NCBI GenBank assembly: GCA_010093705.1
Contig: MU006101.1
Span: 1-64,000 of the forward strand
DNA length: 64,000 nucleotides
Origin: Patellaria atrata CBS 101060
Lineage: Eukaryota > Ascomycota > Dothideomycetes > Patellariales > Patellariaceae
Direction of reading: 5' to 3'
A program made the position numbers and the translations under genes. Below, in pieces: positions 22,672 through 39,481 of the stretch (positions are counted from its first letter, which is position 1; every line of letters begins with the position of its first letter). The notes beneath the pieces were generated by a model that saw nothing but the letters and a program-made list of their open reading frames with translations, ran no database searches and was not told the origin of the DNA.

Positions 22672-24283
22672 ATGTCTGCCGATAACGTCACAAACCCTCC
22701 AACTGCCACGCAGTCGAAGAGCGCACGCAAGAAGAAAGCGAAAGCTGAGGCTGCTGCTACTGGAGCTTCTACTGTTGATTCCCCAAGTGTCGACTCCTCA
22801 GCTGAAACTAAGCTCAATGGCCATGATACCTCTTCCGAGAATGCCTTTGTCAAGGAGCTCCAAAAGTAAGTCACGGTAGCTTCGAAGTGTCAATTTACGC
22901 GTGAGTTTTAACACGAAGACTAGGAACCTTCGTAATGTGAATAAGAAGCTCGTAAGTTCCCCTCACACTTATGATCTAGCATTAGAACAAGGCTGAATTT
23001 GCATTTTAGAGTTTGATGAACAAAGTTGACGCCATTGTCGCCGAGAACCCCGACACTCCCCTAGAAGAACTCGTCGCTTCGCGCAAGATTAACCAAGATC
23101 AAAAGGCGCAGATTCTCAAGAAGCCTGGATTACAAGCTCAAGCCAAGCAATACGAGGACCAGCTTACCCAGTACAAGAAGTTCGACGAGGAATATCGAAG
23201 TCTTATCGCTAAAGAGAAGGAGACCTTACAATCTGCGCATAGTACTGAACTAGAGAAGTTACGGGATACCCTTAAGGCTGAAGCTGCGATAGAGTTGCAA
23301 CAAGCTTTGAGGGACCGCTTACTTACTCTATCAAGGTTTCTCAAGGCCGCTGCTACGAGGAGACAGAATCAAGATGACGGATCTGATCTCAGCAAAGGCT
23401 TCGAAGGTGCACTGCTCTTGGTTTATGGCGGTGATGCTGCGGCTGTAGCTGCAGCTGAGAAGCTTATCGAAGGCACGGATGATCCTCTAACTTCGACCGA
23501 AGGCCAGCTCCTCAGCGTTACCTGTAAGTAAACGGTCATATCTTGGATCCAATTCACAACTTATCGCTCACTTTACTTTTAGATAAGCAAATCAAGGAGG
23601 CGGCCCTCGAGGAGACTCCAGTCGATGAGATGGTTACGCCCGAGGCGCCCGAGGCGCCCGAACCTACAGAAGCTGGAGCTTCTCAAGTAGAACCCCAAGG
23701 GATGTCTTCAATTAGCACTGATCCTACAGTTGCTCTTGCAGGTCTCACTGAAGTTGACGACAATACGACAGTTGCCATTACTTCGGCTGGTGATGACATT
23801 GTCGATACCTCTACTGCCCCCCCAGCCGCAAGCATCGATTCTGCAGCGGCCAATTCTGCTGCTGAGGATCAATGGGATAACAAAGCCTCGGCATCGGACG
23901 ACCCATTAGCGGAGAGTTATGAAATAATTCCTCGTAACCCTTCAGAAACTGAGACCGGAGGAGTTCCAGCCCCAAGTACGAGCATTCAGAGCTGGGCTGA
24001 TGAGACATCTGACATGGCTCAATCCACTTCCGAACCTACGGCTACTCTCCCTAGTAACGGTAATGATGGCTTCCATGAGGTTCACCATAACCGTGGAGGT
24101 AGAGCTCGTGGCGGGCCCCAAGGCGAACACAGGGGTGGCTATCGTGGACGTGGTGGACCGCGTGGAGAAGGTAGAGGTAGGGGAGGCTTTCGAGGAGATC
24201 GTGGCGGAGAAGGTGGATATCGCGGACGCGGCAGAGGTGGTTATAGGGGTGGCCGCGGTCGCGGTGATTCCAATCAAAATTGA
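22672..24283 (+). CDS. Yag7-like protein with C-terminal RGG repeats
   Basis: Exons 22672-22865, 22924-22951, 23010-23523 and 23583-24283 encode 478 aa. The N terminus is basic/alanine-rich. The middle carries FVKELQKNLRNVNKKLSLMN, then ELVASRKINQDQKAQILKKP and a coiled coil, the pattern of the fungal Yag7 dimerisation module. The acidic, Ser/Thr-rich linker is followed by about 60 residues of RGG/RGR repeats, typical of RNA binding and arginine methylation. Molecular role is not established to my knowledge; an RNA- or ribosome-linked role is only inferred from the RGG tail. The second exon is just 28 nt. Confidence 0.8.
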
Positions 24284-26253
24284 GGTATGACTTCCTGAGG
24301 CCTACCGACATGCAGTAATGACTGCAAACTCACCCAGACGACTTGCCAGTAACCGGTGAGACGTTCATCATTTGTGTTATCAATTACGCGGTGTCAACTT
24401 CTTGAAGCATCTGAGCGATTTATTGCGTGTAAAGAATGAGTGTTCACAATCACATCAGAACGGGATCTGTGTGTGACATAATTTTTCTCATTTTGCATGG
24501 CACGGAGCTTCACACTTACAAAAGAGTTTTGGCTAGTTCTGTACCCCCCCGCGCGGTTCAAAAATTCATGCTTTTTCTTCTTCCTGTCTTATCAAACAAT
24601 TTCCAACATGTCAGAGAGAGCTCGGGGTTCTTGCGTTTACTCCAAGTATACGTGCCTCTGACTTACCTTTTGTAGCAATAAGGAGTTCTTGCTTCTCCCT
24701 TCATGTACTGTACTCATCAGACAAAAGTCATGCATAGTCTGCAAGTGTGGAATCAAAAATACTGCGTAATTCAATGTCCCAATGTGTTTTTCTCGTCTCT
24801 CCTCGGCTAAGGGACTAGTCAGGTGCTGACACGAAGGTGTTCGCACGTCACCTCCCAAGGTCCCACGCATGCGGGTCTATAGGGCTGAAATCGATCTCGG
24901 AACTATCCGGTACCTGGCGGCGGCGGTTCATGTGGTTTTGGTAGGGCTGTAAGGTGTTCCCGTTCTCGCTATCACTTGCACGTGAACTGTTTTAAGATTT
25001 CTTATGCTTCTCAAGTTGCGCGACAGTAGAGCTTCCTTTCCTCAGTGAAGCTGCACAACCGTTCATGTTGTGGAGGATATCCCATTTCACCTTCTGTACT
25101 CCAGAAAGTGAACGTACAGCTGCCATTGACTTTCCACTTTACAAGATCGGGCCTCCGGTCCCACACAGTGCTCCGTTTTACATTAATGAAATCTATCTAA
25201 TCCAGGATACCTACGGATGAGCGATCTCTTGATCATGGCTCGCCCGAACACCTCTAGGGATCATAATCTAAAATGATCTAATCCATGACAGTCCGGAGAA
25301 TTCTGTGGGCTATGGTGGGGAAGATCTCCTTGGGCACTGGTAAGGAGGTCACAACCCACAGACAGCTTGTCAACATGCATTACATATATATATGGGTAGA
25401 AGATGACACTGATAAGCTCATGGGACTGATATCTGTACTCAAGGTAACATCTCCATATTGACTACAAGTATTGCATCTATGCCCTGGGACGAATGAACTT
25501 TTCTACGTGCTCGGCCCAAGGACCACCCCGCTAATAGCTCAGCAACATCCCTATGTAGAAAGCCATGATAACCAAGATCGAACTTTGAAAACTTGTCACA
25601 ATGTAGATGAATAGATTCCAGAGTCGTAAGAGGGTGAAAAGGAGGCTCTAGAGCAACGGTTGAATGGAGAATAAAAAGAAATAAAAATTCACATATGATG
25701 TATTTCTGATGAGATAACCACAAGCTTGTGCATATCAATTTCTAGAGTAATATTTACAATCAGAATGTTTGTATGCAGATGCAGGAACAGAGAGCCTCAC
25801 AGGCAGATGAGTCTTGGTCTCCTTGGGGTGATGGGCATGATAATAGTGCCAGTCTGTGTCATTCCCTGGCGACAGATAGAGCTAGACGCGCCCAAAACGG
25901 TCTAGCGGATTCAGCAAATCCAACAGCCGACCTCAAGAACTGTCCAACTTGAGCGAACCATTCTAGCTTTCCTACCACTCCTTATGCTTCCTACCGTTCC
26001 CAAGAAACCTCAGGATTCACGATATTACTGCATACGAGTTCGCAAAATCTCACGTTGAGGGGATGCGACTGTGAGGTTGTGCTGCACTCCAGCCCCTTCG
26101 TTCTGTGTTCGCCGTCCCTGCCCCTCGCGGCAATAGTGTCCTGGCCCGATCGCAGGATACCAGCACCTCAACCTGCAAAGCCCTTTCCATCCTTATCGTT
26201 CTGTAACATACTGTCTCCTTCCCGGTCCCTCGAGGACCTCCTGACGCAAAGTC
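24284..26253. promoter_or_regulatory. Long intergenic upstream of the JmjC gene
   Basis: About 2 kb with only scattered short ORFs on both strands. It probably contains the promoter and a long leader of the histone demethylase gene. I see no repeat or RNA gene. Confidence 0.4.
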
Positions 26254-30573
<4,320 letters not shown>

Positions 30574-31413
30574 TGTACATTTTGGCGCACACATTTCGGT
30601 TCTTCTCGACATGGTGGTTTTGTCTTTTATAGTTGGGAGTTTGGTCGGTCATCGGTATGGCGTTTCAATGTACTATGTGAACCATGCAGCTGGGGACGGT
30701 TAGAGACCGGATTATGGTTCTTCTGGAGTGGTTTCTCTTCTTCAAGTTAGGTGATTTGACATTCAGCGTCACATTTGCTGTATCATACACCAGGGGGCAG
30801 CAAGGCGTATTATCATCATCATCATCATTATCATACCAAGATACGCTATCTTCTCACGCTTCTGTACCATGTAGTGCGATCAATGTCGTCCAAAAAGTTT
30901 GTGATCCGTATATTCCAAAGTGATGTGTGATGTTAAGACGTTTCCTTATCTTGTTCAATAAGGTATCCTCGGATGCGTCAGCCCAAAAGCCAAGTCCGAG
31001 CCAAGGACACTTAAGTGAATTCTAGGCAAAATGTTGGTTACCGTAACCATCCTCTTCCCATCTCCGTGTCCATCCATACAGTTCCTTTTTCCTTTTAAAT
31101 TCTTTCGAGCGCTTTATCAAGTGAAATGACGCTGTGATACCCCTAAAGTACTTTACTTGTATATCTTATGACATATTTCAAAACACTTCTACTGTTTATG
31201 ATACTTCTAAATAACCTTCAAACCCTTTCCATCAAAGCGGCACAAATAATGATTCAATAACATTGGGGGATCTACCGCTCAAGACAAGGTTTTATATTTT
31301 CGATACTCGAGTCCAAGAGCTTTTCCCCTGCTACTTATCATAATAGCTCTATATTCAAGCAAAACCTAAGCCAAGCTTACCTCTTCACAAGCTTTAAGAA
31401 AAGGATAGCCAAG
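30574..31413. other. Intergenic JmjC gene / antiporter
   Basis: 840 bp. It includes a short (ATC)n run near 30810. There is no gene or named motif; it presumably holds a 3' UTR and the promoter of the antiporter. Confidence 0.4.
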
Positions 31414-33342
31414 ATGCCTACCTTGGCCATCAGTAACTTCAATATAGTTTGTGCAACCCTAGGGGGCTTCATCACGCTCTTTGGCTTAGTTTCTTACTTA
31501 CTCAAGGAGAAGTTTTATCTCTCAGAAGCATGTAAGTTTCGTTGTACAGTAACCTTTCATCTTCTACTAAGCACGAATACCAGTAATATCCTTAACCGCG
31601 GGTCTCATTTTTGGACCACATGCTACCAATTTGATAAGACCTCTGGACTATGCATTAGGGGATCCGGAGACCCTAGGTACTATCACCTTGTATTTCACCC
31701 GCTTAGTCCTTGGAGTTCAGTTGGTTCTCGCCGGGGTTCAATTGCCTAGTAAATATCTGAAGAAGGAATGGAAAAGTCTCTCCCTCTTACTCGGTCCTGG
31801 CATGACCGCCATGTGGATGTCAACTAGTCTTTTGGTCTGGGCGCTGGTTCCCAAGTTGAATTTCCTCCATGCTTTGGCCGTTGGCGCATGCGTTACCCCT
31901 ACGGATCCTGTCCTTTCGAATTCTATCGTCAAGGGTAAATTTGCCGATAAACATATTCCCAAGGAACTTCAGAAAATCATCATCGCCGAGTCAGGTTCCA
32001 ACGACGGCTTGGGCTATCCATTTCTATTTCTCCCACTTTATCTGATCAAATATACTGGCGAGGGTGGAGCCGGGCAAACTGGAGGAGCCGGTAAAGCTAT
32101 GGCGTATTGGTTTGGCGAAACTTGGTGCTATGTTATTATTCTCAGTCTTATATATGGAGCTGCCGTTGGTTGGATTGCAAAGGAGCTCCTCCACTGGGCG
32201 GAAGAGAGAAAGTATGTTGACAGGGAGAGCTTTTTAGTGTTCGCTATAACTTTAGCTGTAAGTGTTTGGATACTATCCTTCTCGGATTGTCAGCTAACTG
32301 CGGCTTCTCAGTTGTTCATTGTCGGTACAGTAGGTCTGATAGGCAGTGACGATGTCTTAGCTTGCTTTATTGCTGGTAATGTTTTCACATGGGAGTATGT
32401 CTTGTTCTTCTTCTTTTCAAAATACCAGCTGACAGGGCGATAGTGATTGGTTCCGACTCGAAACCCTAGATGACTCTCTGCAGCCGACCATCGATATGTT
32501 GCTCAACGTTTCCGTTTTCCTCTGGTTTGGTGCTATTTCCCCATGGTATCTGTATGCACACAACCATGTCATACCCATCTACCGACTAGTTTTTCTAGGG
32601 ATACTTGTGCTTTTATTTCGGCGCATCCCAATTGTGCTCGCGCTACACAAGCACATCCATCAGATTGAGGAATTCAAACAAGCTCTGTTTGTTGGCTTTT
32701 TCGGTCCTATTGGCGTTAGTGCCATATTCTACCTATATATTAGTTTAGAGTTTCTTGAACAAATCAAGGTAGACGGCGAAGAACGTGCGGACGCGAAGAA
32801 GTTAAGTGAGGTTATAACTGCGGTAGTTTGGTTCTTGACCATGTGTAGTATTGTAAGTTGTATAGCGCATCCTCTAGAGTTATCATCTAATTAACCTGAG
32901 GGTATAGATTGTTCACGGTCTCATCATCCCAGTGGCAAAATTGGGTTTCTACATACCCAGAACGCTATCCGCTGCCGTTAGTACCGAACAAGTCGGAAGC
33001 AATACACCACCTTTTCATGTCAGAAACCAGTCTCGCGGAGGTGACACTGGAATTGAACTAAATCCCAGTCGACAGTTCGACTCGTCTGCTGCCACGGGTT
33101 TCCAAAACGATAGACAAATGTATCGGATAGGGAGGTCGACGATACCAAACGCGGACAAAATCCAAACATCGGATCAGCTCCAGTCGAATGGGAGACCTTC
33201 TCAACCCAACGTTTCTTCTGAGGAAAGTCTGGACAAGAGTTTTCCTGCACCAGCACATCTACAGAGAGCAATTCGGTTTCCTGATGATGAGACGCCTGAA
33301 GCTGGCGCTGTTAATAGGACGGATTCGAGTAAGGAGTCATGA
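31414..33342 (+). CDS. Plasma-membrane Na+/H+ (K+/H+) antiporter, Nha1/Sod2 family
   Basis: Exports Na+/K+ in exchange for protons. Exons 31414-31531, 31584-32257, 32312-32394, 32444-32852 and 32908-33342 give 572 aa. It shows about 12 hydrophobic segments. Family motifs include LTAGLIFGPHATNLI, FTRLVLGVQLVLAGVQLP, the ion-binding region ACVTPTDPVLSNSIVKGKFA, ESGSNDGLGYPFLFLPLY, FTWDDWFR and LNVSVFLWFGA. After the last membrane segment comes an approximately 130-residue hydrophilic tail, short compared with yeast Nha1 and closer to S. pombe Sod2 length. Substrate preference is not decided by sequence here. Confidence 0.92.
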
Positions 33343-33938
33343 TCATATCAGATGAACAATACTAGCTTAAATCTATTCTCGCATATATGGAGATTAAAGG
33401 AAAGGCCATTTATTATTAATATGTATGTGGAGATTATTAGGGGGGTTAATGGACGTTATTTACAGTAGACTGTTATGGTTGAAAAAAATTCCGCATCTTT
33501 GTATAAGAATCCTTGGTTTCGTGCTTTAGTTCAGGGGTATTAAATGCAAGTACAGTTATCTACTTCCCGTTTAAGTCACGGGAGTAGAAATACTTTTTTT
33601 TTTTTTTTTTGAGCCGTTTCACAATCTTCCAAGGAGTTGGTACTAAGCAGACCAATATGCTCAGTCAGCATTGGCAAAGGATTGGACTAATTATCATCTT
33701 CAAACACAACAAGCCACACCTGGCGATAACAACTTAGGTTCAACCCTCAAAACTTCTGCAACTACCAGCACGCATGTCCATAGCTCCGATACGGGACCCT
33801 TGGCCGTTACGGGCATTATGCATCCAATTGTAACATAGGAGGCTATGTAGGCGAATATATTTCTTTATGTGGAATACTCTTCTCTTAAAGCTTTGATATC
33901 CCTTCAAAGCCCACATTCCGTGAATCCAGTGCTTGACT
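33343..33938. promoter_or_regulatory. Intergenic antiporter / LtrA gene
   Basis: 596 bp with a T-run of about 17 nt near 33594-33610. It holds the antiporter 3' end and the LtrA promoter. No RNA gene is seen. Confidence 0.45.
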
Positions 33939-36361
33939 ATGGCAGATAATCTCACTGTGGAACTACCTGGCACCAATGGCACAACGACTCCAAGTGGTCG
34001 TCAGTCGCTACATTCGCACCATCACCATCATCATAGTGCGCGAAGATTGAGACATTTTCTTCATCCGAGTGGGAAGAAGGTCCATGTTGCTTCGGGACCT
34101 GATGATGTGGAGAACTTGAGGAGAAAGTTATCGGCGATTGAGAAGGATGTAGAGTTTGATCTTGTGGTTCATGGATCCCCAGAGCATGTAAGAATCTGCG
34201 GTTCGTTCATAAGTGCTTCCAATATCTAGGCACACGAAGAAAACATGTATTGATTGTAAGAAAGATTGAAGCACTTCGAGAAACACATAACCACCATGAA
34301 AATGCTAAAGCAGCCCTGGTGGAGAAGCACGGTGATGCTGTGGATGAGTTCGAACGTGTCATTCGAGACTTAGATTCGTTGTCTAACGAACTGCATATGG
34401 TATCTGACCATGCAGTTCAGCTGGATGCCAATTTCTCCAAGTACGGCTACAGCGCACATCTACGTATGCCACCGTTCCTGTTGTACGGACCGTTAAGGTA
34501 CTGATAAACCTTAGGTACGAAGGACAGTCCAAATGCGTCGTCCGCGAACTCCATGTTCGACGTCGAAGAGCATCACGATTGGGAAGCAGAACGGAATAAA
34601 GGTTCATCAATGACTTTCTGGAAAAAGCCCATCATCCGCCAGTACTTTCACAAAGGTCTCCTATGGCGAGCAACGGAGCAGCTCGAGGTCGGAAGCTATG
34701 AGCTCTTCGTCGATCTCCTCTACGTCGGCATCCTCGCCATCGCTGGCGATCTCGCGGCGGAACATGCCACAGGAAAGGATCTCCTCCACTTCATCATCAC
34801 CTTTACCCTCGCGTGGAAATTCTGGTCCGATATTGCCGTCTTCGTCGCCTGGTTCGACGCGGATGACATCTTCCGCCGTCTCTGGGTCCTCTTTATCTTA
34901 ACCTGTCTGCTAGGCTACACCACCAACATCGCCGAGTTCTACCACGAGACGTACACACCCCTCGTTTCGTTTTACCTCGCTTCACGGTTGGCTGGCGCGC
35001 TCTATCTGCTATGGACGGCATACTTGATCCCCATGGTCCGCCCGGCTATGATTTCGCACGCCATCATCGCTACCATCCCCGCTGCCTTCTGGATAGGAAG
35101 TATATACGCGGAATGGCCCAACCGCCACGGCCTCATCTGGGCCGGTATCTCGCTCGACCTCATCGGCCCCATCCTCCTCACCACCGTCCAGCGCGGAGCC
35201 TCGTGGATGTCCGGCTCGTTCAACGCCTGGGCGAAGAAGACGTTCGAGTTCTGGCCCGGCACCAGCATCGAGCATCGAATCGAACGTACCAATGCCTTCG
35301 TCACGCTCGTGTTCGGCGCTAGCGTCTTGGGCATCATATACCAGAGTCGCGTCGCCTTTGGGATCAACGCGTATTTCGGGAAGGCGGTGCTCGGCCTCGC
35401 TCAGGCGTTCGCATACAATTGGCTTTATTTTGAGATTGATAGCTTCAATCTGCACGTGCATGCTATCAGGAGACATGCGTTTTCAGGTATGTCACACGTA
35501 TTCCTCAAGCGAGTGGTTCGGTCCCTTGGACAGTCTTGCTGTTCTTCGAATTCTGTACACTTCTAAGCGTTTTTTTCAACTTGGACCAGTACGGATCCAT
35601 GAACAGAAATCTGTACAATGACCCCAAGAGCTCTTACTGCCCACACACAGCAATCCCCAGCCTACACATATCCCCACCCCAAACACAAAAACTGACCCCC
35701 GTCCCAGCAATGGCCTGGATCCTAATCCACCTCCCGTTCGTAATGTCCTACGTCCTCGCCGCCTCGACCCTCGCCAAAGTCGTCCTCGCCCACGACTGCG
35801 CCAACGCGGACCCGCACGAGCTCTGGGAAGTATATGAAGCGCGCTCGCACGAGCACCTCCTCGACGGTCAACGCTGGTTCTACTGCGCCGGGTTGGGTAT
35901 CAGTTTGGCGTGCACGGGTGCGTGAAAAAATCCCTCCTCCCCTTCCCTCTTATAACCCCCGACTCAAACCTAACTGAATAACAAACACAGCCCTCATATC
36001 CCTAACCCACATCCACAAATCCCCATCCTCCCGCAAAACCCGCCTCTCCAAACCCCTCCGCCTACTCCTCCGTCTCGCCATCTCCCTCGTCATCCTCCTC
36101 CTCCCCCTCGCCCATCTTACCAGCCTCTCCCTCGTCGCCACGACAGCCGGCCTCGTATGGACCGTCCTCCTCGTCGAACTAGTCGGCGCGACGTGCGCGA
36201 CGGAGCCGTTCTGGCGCCCGCGGAATGGGGGGAGGAAGTGTGGGTATAGTGCGCGCTGCGGGGCTGCGGCGAGGGGGAGGGTGGAGAGGAGTGTGAAGAC
36301 GGGGGAGGTTGTTAGGGTTGAGGAGGTTGCAAGGGGGGAGGGGGGACAGGGGGGGTATTGA
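33939..36361 (+). CDS. LtrA-family (low temperature requirement A) membrane protein
   Basis: Exons: 33939-34187, 34265-34463, 34515-35486, 35708-35917 and 35991-36361, giving 666 aa. A His-run and basic N terminus precede a helical cytosolic part (EALRETHNHHENAK, FSKYGYSAHLR). The LtrA core follows: FWKKPIIRQYFHKGLLWRA, LEVGSYELFVDLLYVGILA, FWSDIAVFVAWFDADDI and FNLHVHAIRRHAFS, with about ten membrane segments. Function in fungi is uncharacterised. The 222-nt fourth intron is unusually long for this window. From about 35700 on, codons become very C/G-rich and the C-terminal tail is Gly/Arg/Glu-rich. The stop lies one base before an assembly gap, but the frame closes properly. Confidence 0.85.
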
Positions 36362-36362
36362 G

Positions 36363-36462
36363 NNNNNNNNNNNNNNNNNNNNNNNNNNNNNNNNNNNNNN
36401 NNNNNNNNNNNNNNNNNNNNNNNNNNNNNNNNNNNNNNNNNNNNNNNNNNNNNNNNNNNNNN
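36363..36462. other. Assembly gap (100 N)
   Basis: Exactly 100 undetermined bases, the conventional length for a gap of unknown size. True distance and any sequence between the LtrA gene and SCC4 are unknown. Confidence 0.99.
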
Positions 36463-36706
36463 TTAAATGTAATGTAGAACTACTAAGGTAGGGAACCTTC
36501 GTTAATAAAACTGATAGGAAGATACTTATGATGAAGAAATCCCATCCCACAAAATGCTCAAGAATCAGGTCATATAGACATGCACAACACCACCGTACTT
36601 TTACGCCCACATACAGAGGAAGCCGCCTTGACGCCTGTCCACCCCATAGATCTAGAAACACACAAAAAGTCACACAAAGGGACAGGGAGGTATCACATCA
36701 CCCCAT

Positions 36707-39136
36707 TCACATCCCATTACCCTTCACTCCCGATCCCGGAGCAGCGAACCACCTCTCCCTCAGCAACGGCGGCAACGACTCACCTACCCTCATCATCTCC
36801 TCCCTCGCGAACACCGCATCGGCCACTTTGCCGCACCTCTGCAGGGTATCGGCGAACATGGCGTCCGCGACCGCGGTCCAAAGTCCGCTCGCGCCCTTGA
36901 TAGCCAGCTGCCTTGCCGCGCTCGCGCTCTTCTCTGCCTGCTCGCCTACGATATTCGTGAAGAACATGCTGGTCATGAACGCCATGCTGATAGCGAGGAG
37001 TTGCGTATTGCCCACCGTCTTCGCGGTGTGGAGAGCGATGTTGAGGCTCTGCTTTTTCTTGATGATGGGGTCTGTTGGGTTGGACACGGCGCGCACGAGG
37101 TGGAAGGCCGAGGAGATGGATTTGTTGGTGTGGGATGCGCAGAGGGGTTCGAGGCGCACGAGGAGGATTTGGGAGAGATAATGTTGTGGGTGTGCAGGAT
37201 CGCGGAGGATGAAAAGGGAGTTGAGTGCTGCGAGGAGGCAGATGTCTTGGTGGTGTTCCGAGAGGCGCTGGGGACCCTCTGGGAGGGTCAGAGCGGGGGA
37301 ATGGTAGGTTGCCAATGCCGCGTCGGTGTTGCCGGTTCCTTGATCGATGACACCGGAGAGGTAGAGGGTCAGACGGACGAGGGAGACAGGGTCTTCGAGA
37401 ACGGAGCTCTGAAGGGAGTTGCGGAGGATATCGAGGTTTGACCGGGCGGCGGCCCACTCGCCTCGGTGACAGAGGGCAAAGGTGAGGTGGAGGCGTATGT
37501 GCCATTCGAGGAGGACTTGCCATTTTATACGGTGAGTCATTTGTGCTATGGATGCGGTGGCGATTTTGGGCTTGTCATAAATTACTAGGGATATAAGCAT
37601 CATATCAGACGTAATTGGGACGGAAGAATTACTCTGAAGACACCTAAGACCCTCCTGCAGATAGTCCACAACCTTCTTCTCCATACAATTCCTCAAATAT
37701 GCCGACACTCCGCTTAAGAAGTACACCAATATGTACAGATCGCTCCGTGGAAGCCAGGTGAATGTGAGCATATCCTTACCATTAGCTCCTTTCGAGAAAA
37801 TCCCTCCTGTAGCTGTTGTAAGATCGGCCCCCGAGGTCTTATTCAATGCTATAGAAAATGATCCATCTGCTTTCCATACAGCTTCCTTGTCCGAGTTGTC
37901 CATGAGGGTCTGCATGGTCTGAATCTTTGCGGCTGCTTGTTCAGGGGAAGAGCTTTGAAGACTACAAGTCAAATCGATCAAGTCTATCAAAGCAAAGACT
38001 TGAGAGAGCTCACTCGCTGATGTCTCTAATTGGAGGCTCCGCGCGGATGCAATTGCTCTTTGTGCTTGCTCGATTGAATCTGGAGCTGCACTTCTTAGAT
38101 GAACCATTGCCTCAAGGGCAGCACAGGTAACAAAGACAGCTTTATCTCCACGACTATTTGCTGTGTTAGATATTACACGGAGATGCTGTTGGGCTGCAAC
38201 GATATCTGGTCGAGATCCAGTTTGTAAAGATAATGTAACACGGAGGAAACGGAACGCATAGCTCCAGGGTACATGCCCATATTGATCAACGTCGGGTAAC
38301 AGATTGTCCAGGGATGTCAGTGCTGTTTTCGGTGTGGTAAAAAGTACCCGTGCAAGCAAATTCTGCATGCTATACTTCAAATCGAAGAAGCGATTTCTTT
38401 CACAGAGTGTGATGCCCTTACTCAAGATAATCTCTGCTTCCAGGTTATTCTCAGTCTCTTCATGTAGTAGACTCGCATATCGAAGACGTAGAGCACCCTC
38501 AGAACGTGGATGTTGCCTGAAATTCTTCAATACAGACTCCATGCATGCCAATCCAGTAGCCATCAACTCCTGATATTGGTCCATCTCCTCTTGTCGCTGT
38601 AACAGAGCTATCGCAGGAGCCATACTGTGAGCAGCTGCAATATACTCCTCGGCCAAAGAAAGCAAAAGAAGTTGGTAATCAGGCTGAGGTTGTTTCTGTA
38701 TTACAACTTGCGGTCCCACGTTGGGCTTGGATTGCGGTTTTACATCTGATCTGATAATCGGTGATGACGTCTGAGTGGACGTTGACCGTTGCGGAGGTGG
38801 TTTTTGCTGTACGGGAGTAGCATGCTGAGGTCTTTGTCGTTCTATCTGCGCCTTTGGCTGGGACATTTGACGATATTGTACCTGAGGCCGTGGTACATAC
38901 TGTTGATACTGGTGGTATTGCTGATTATAATGCTGCGGTGGCGGTTGTGGGGGTATAACGACCATAGGATGGGTTGGGGAAGAGGAGATGTGGTTATAGG
39001 GTTGAGATATCGGGGTATACGTGTGTGGGGAAGTATTAGAAGTCTGGTACTGCTGTTGTGGGTAATATCCATTGTTGGAAGGCGCTGGTCTGTAGTTCTG
39101 ACCGGGCGACTGCCCCGGCCAGTGGTTGTAACTCAT
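36707..39136 (-). CDS. SCC4: Sister chromatid cohesion protein Scc4/Mau2 (cohesin loader subunit)
   Basis: Forms the cohesin-loading complex with Scc2, placing cohesin on chromatin. A single 809-aa frame. Residues 1 to about 150 are Gln/Pro/Tyr-rich and disordered, containing the Scc2-binding region in relatives. The remainder is a TPR-like helical solenoid typical of Cohesin_load proteins: DYQLLLLSLAEEYIAAAHSM, TGLACMESVL, ALRLRYASLLHEETEN, SKGITLCERNRFFDLKYSMQ and WHIRLHLTFALCHRGEW. The C-terminal third is encoded by notably G/C-rich codons, making long spurious ORFs on other frames. It is divergent from the hydrolase gene at 39482. Confidence 0.9.
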   Translation of the reverse strand: MSYNHWPGQSPGQNYRPAPSNNGYYPQQQYQTSNTSPHTYTPISQPYNHISSSPTHPMVVIPPQPPPQHYNQQYHQYQQYVPRPQVQYRQMSQPKAQIERQRPQHATPVQQKPPPQRSTSTQTSSPIIRSDVKPQSKPNVGPQVVIQKQPQPDYQLLLLSLAEEYIAAAHSMAPAIALLQRQEEMDQYQELMATGLACMESVLKNFRQHPRSEGALRLRYASLLHEETENNLEAEIILSKGITLCERNRFFDLKYSMQNLLARVLFTTPKTALTSLDNLLPDVDQYGHVPWSYAFRFLRVTLSLQTGSRPDIVAAQQHLRVISNTANSRGDKAVFVTCAALEAMVHLRSAAPDSIEQAQRAIASARSLQLETSASELSQVFALIDLIDLTCSLQSSSPEQAAAKIQTMQTLMDNSDKEAVWKADGSFSIALNKTSGADLTTATGGIFSKGANGKDMLTFTWLPRSDLYILVYFLSGVSAYLRNCMEKKVVDYLQEGLRCLQSNSSVPITSDMMLISLVIYDKPKIATASIAQMTHRIKWQVLLEWHIRLHLTFALCHRGEWAAARSNLDILRNSLQSSVLEDPVSLVRLTLYLSGVIDQGTGNTDAALATYHSPALTLPEGPQRLSEHHQDICLLAALNSLFILRDPAHPQHYLSQILLVRLEPLCASHTNKSISSAFHLVRAVSNPTDPIIKKKQSLNIALHTAKTVGNTQLLAISMAFMTSMFFTNIVGEQAEKSASAARQLAIKGASGLWTAVADAMFADTLQRCGKVADAVFAREEMMRVGESLPPLLRERWFAAPGSGVKGNGM

Positions 39137-39481
39137 AATGTTCCTTCTAAAAGGAGGTATGGAAGAGGAAATTTAGCTTCATCATGTAAAGTAGCTATCA
39201 AACATATCGTTTCCTTTGTAGAACACGCAGTCTATGTATGCGCCATACAAAGTTACTTGGTGTAGGTAGTATTTGCGGAGTGCACATGTGAGGTTGAACA
39301 TCTTTGCTACGCGACATCGGCCCGATGATTGGTGGGGGAGACGCGTTGAGGTTGCCGCGTCACGGTACATCGGTGTTGTCACTTGTATCCCATTAATTCG
39401 AATATTTATATTTTGCTTGAAGTTCCTTTCCTCAAGATACTGAAACTGTAGGAATCGCATTACAGGCTGGTCCGCTGCATC
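39137..39481. promoter_or_regulatory. Divergent promoter SCC4 / ABHD hydrolase
   Basis: 345 bp between start codons. It holds one ACGCGT (39341-39346), the MluI cell-cycle box sequence bound by MBF in yeasts, which would suit a cohesin loader. A single hexamer is weak evidence. Confidence 0.4.

Noticed and set aside
36363-36462. ORFs reading through N bases
   Set aside because: Artefacts of the assembly gap.
36780-37523. Long Pro/Arg-rich ORF on - and a 146-codon ORF on + inside SCC4
   Set aside because: Out-of-frame shadows made by the G/C-rich codons of SCC4.
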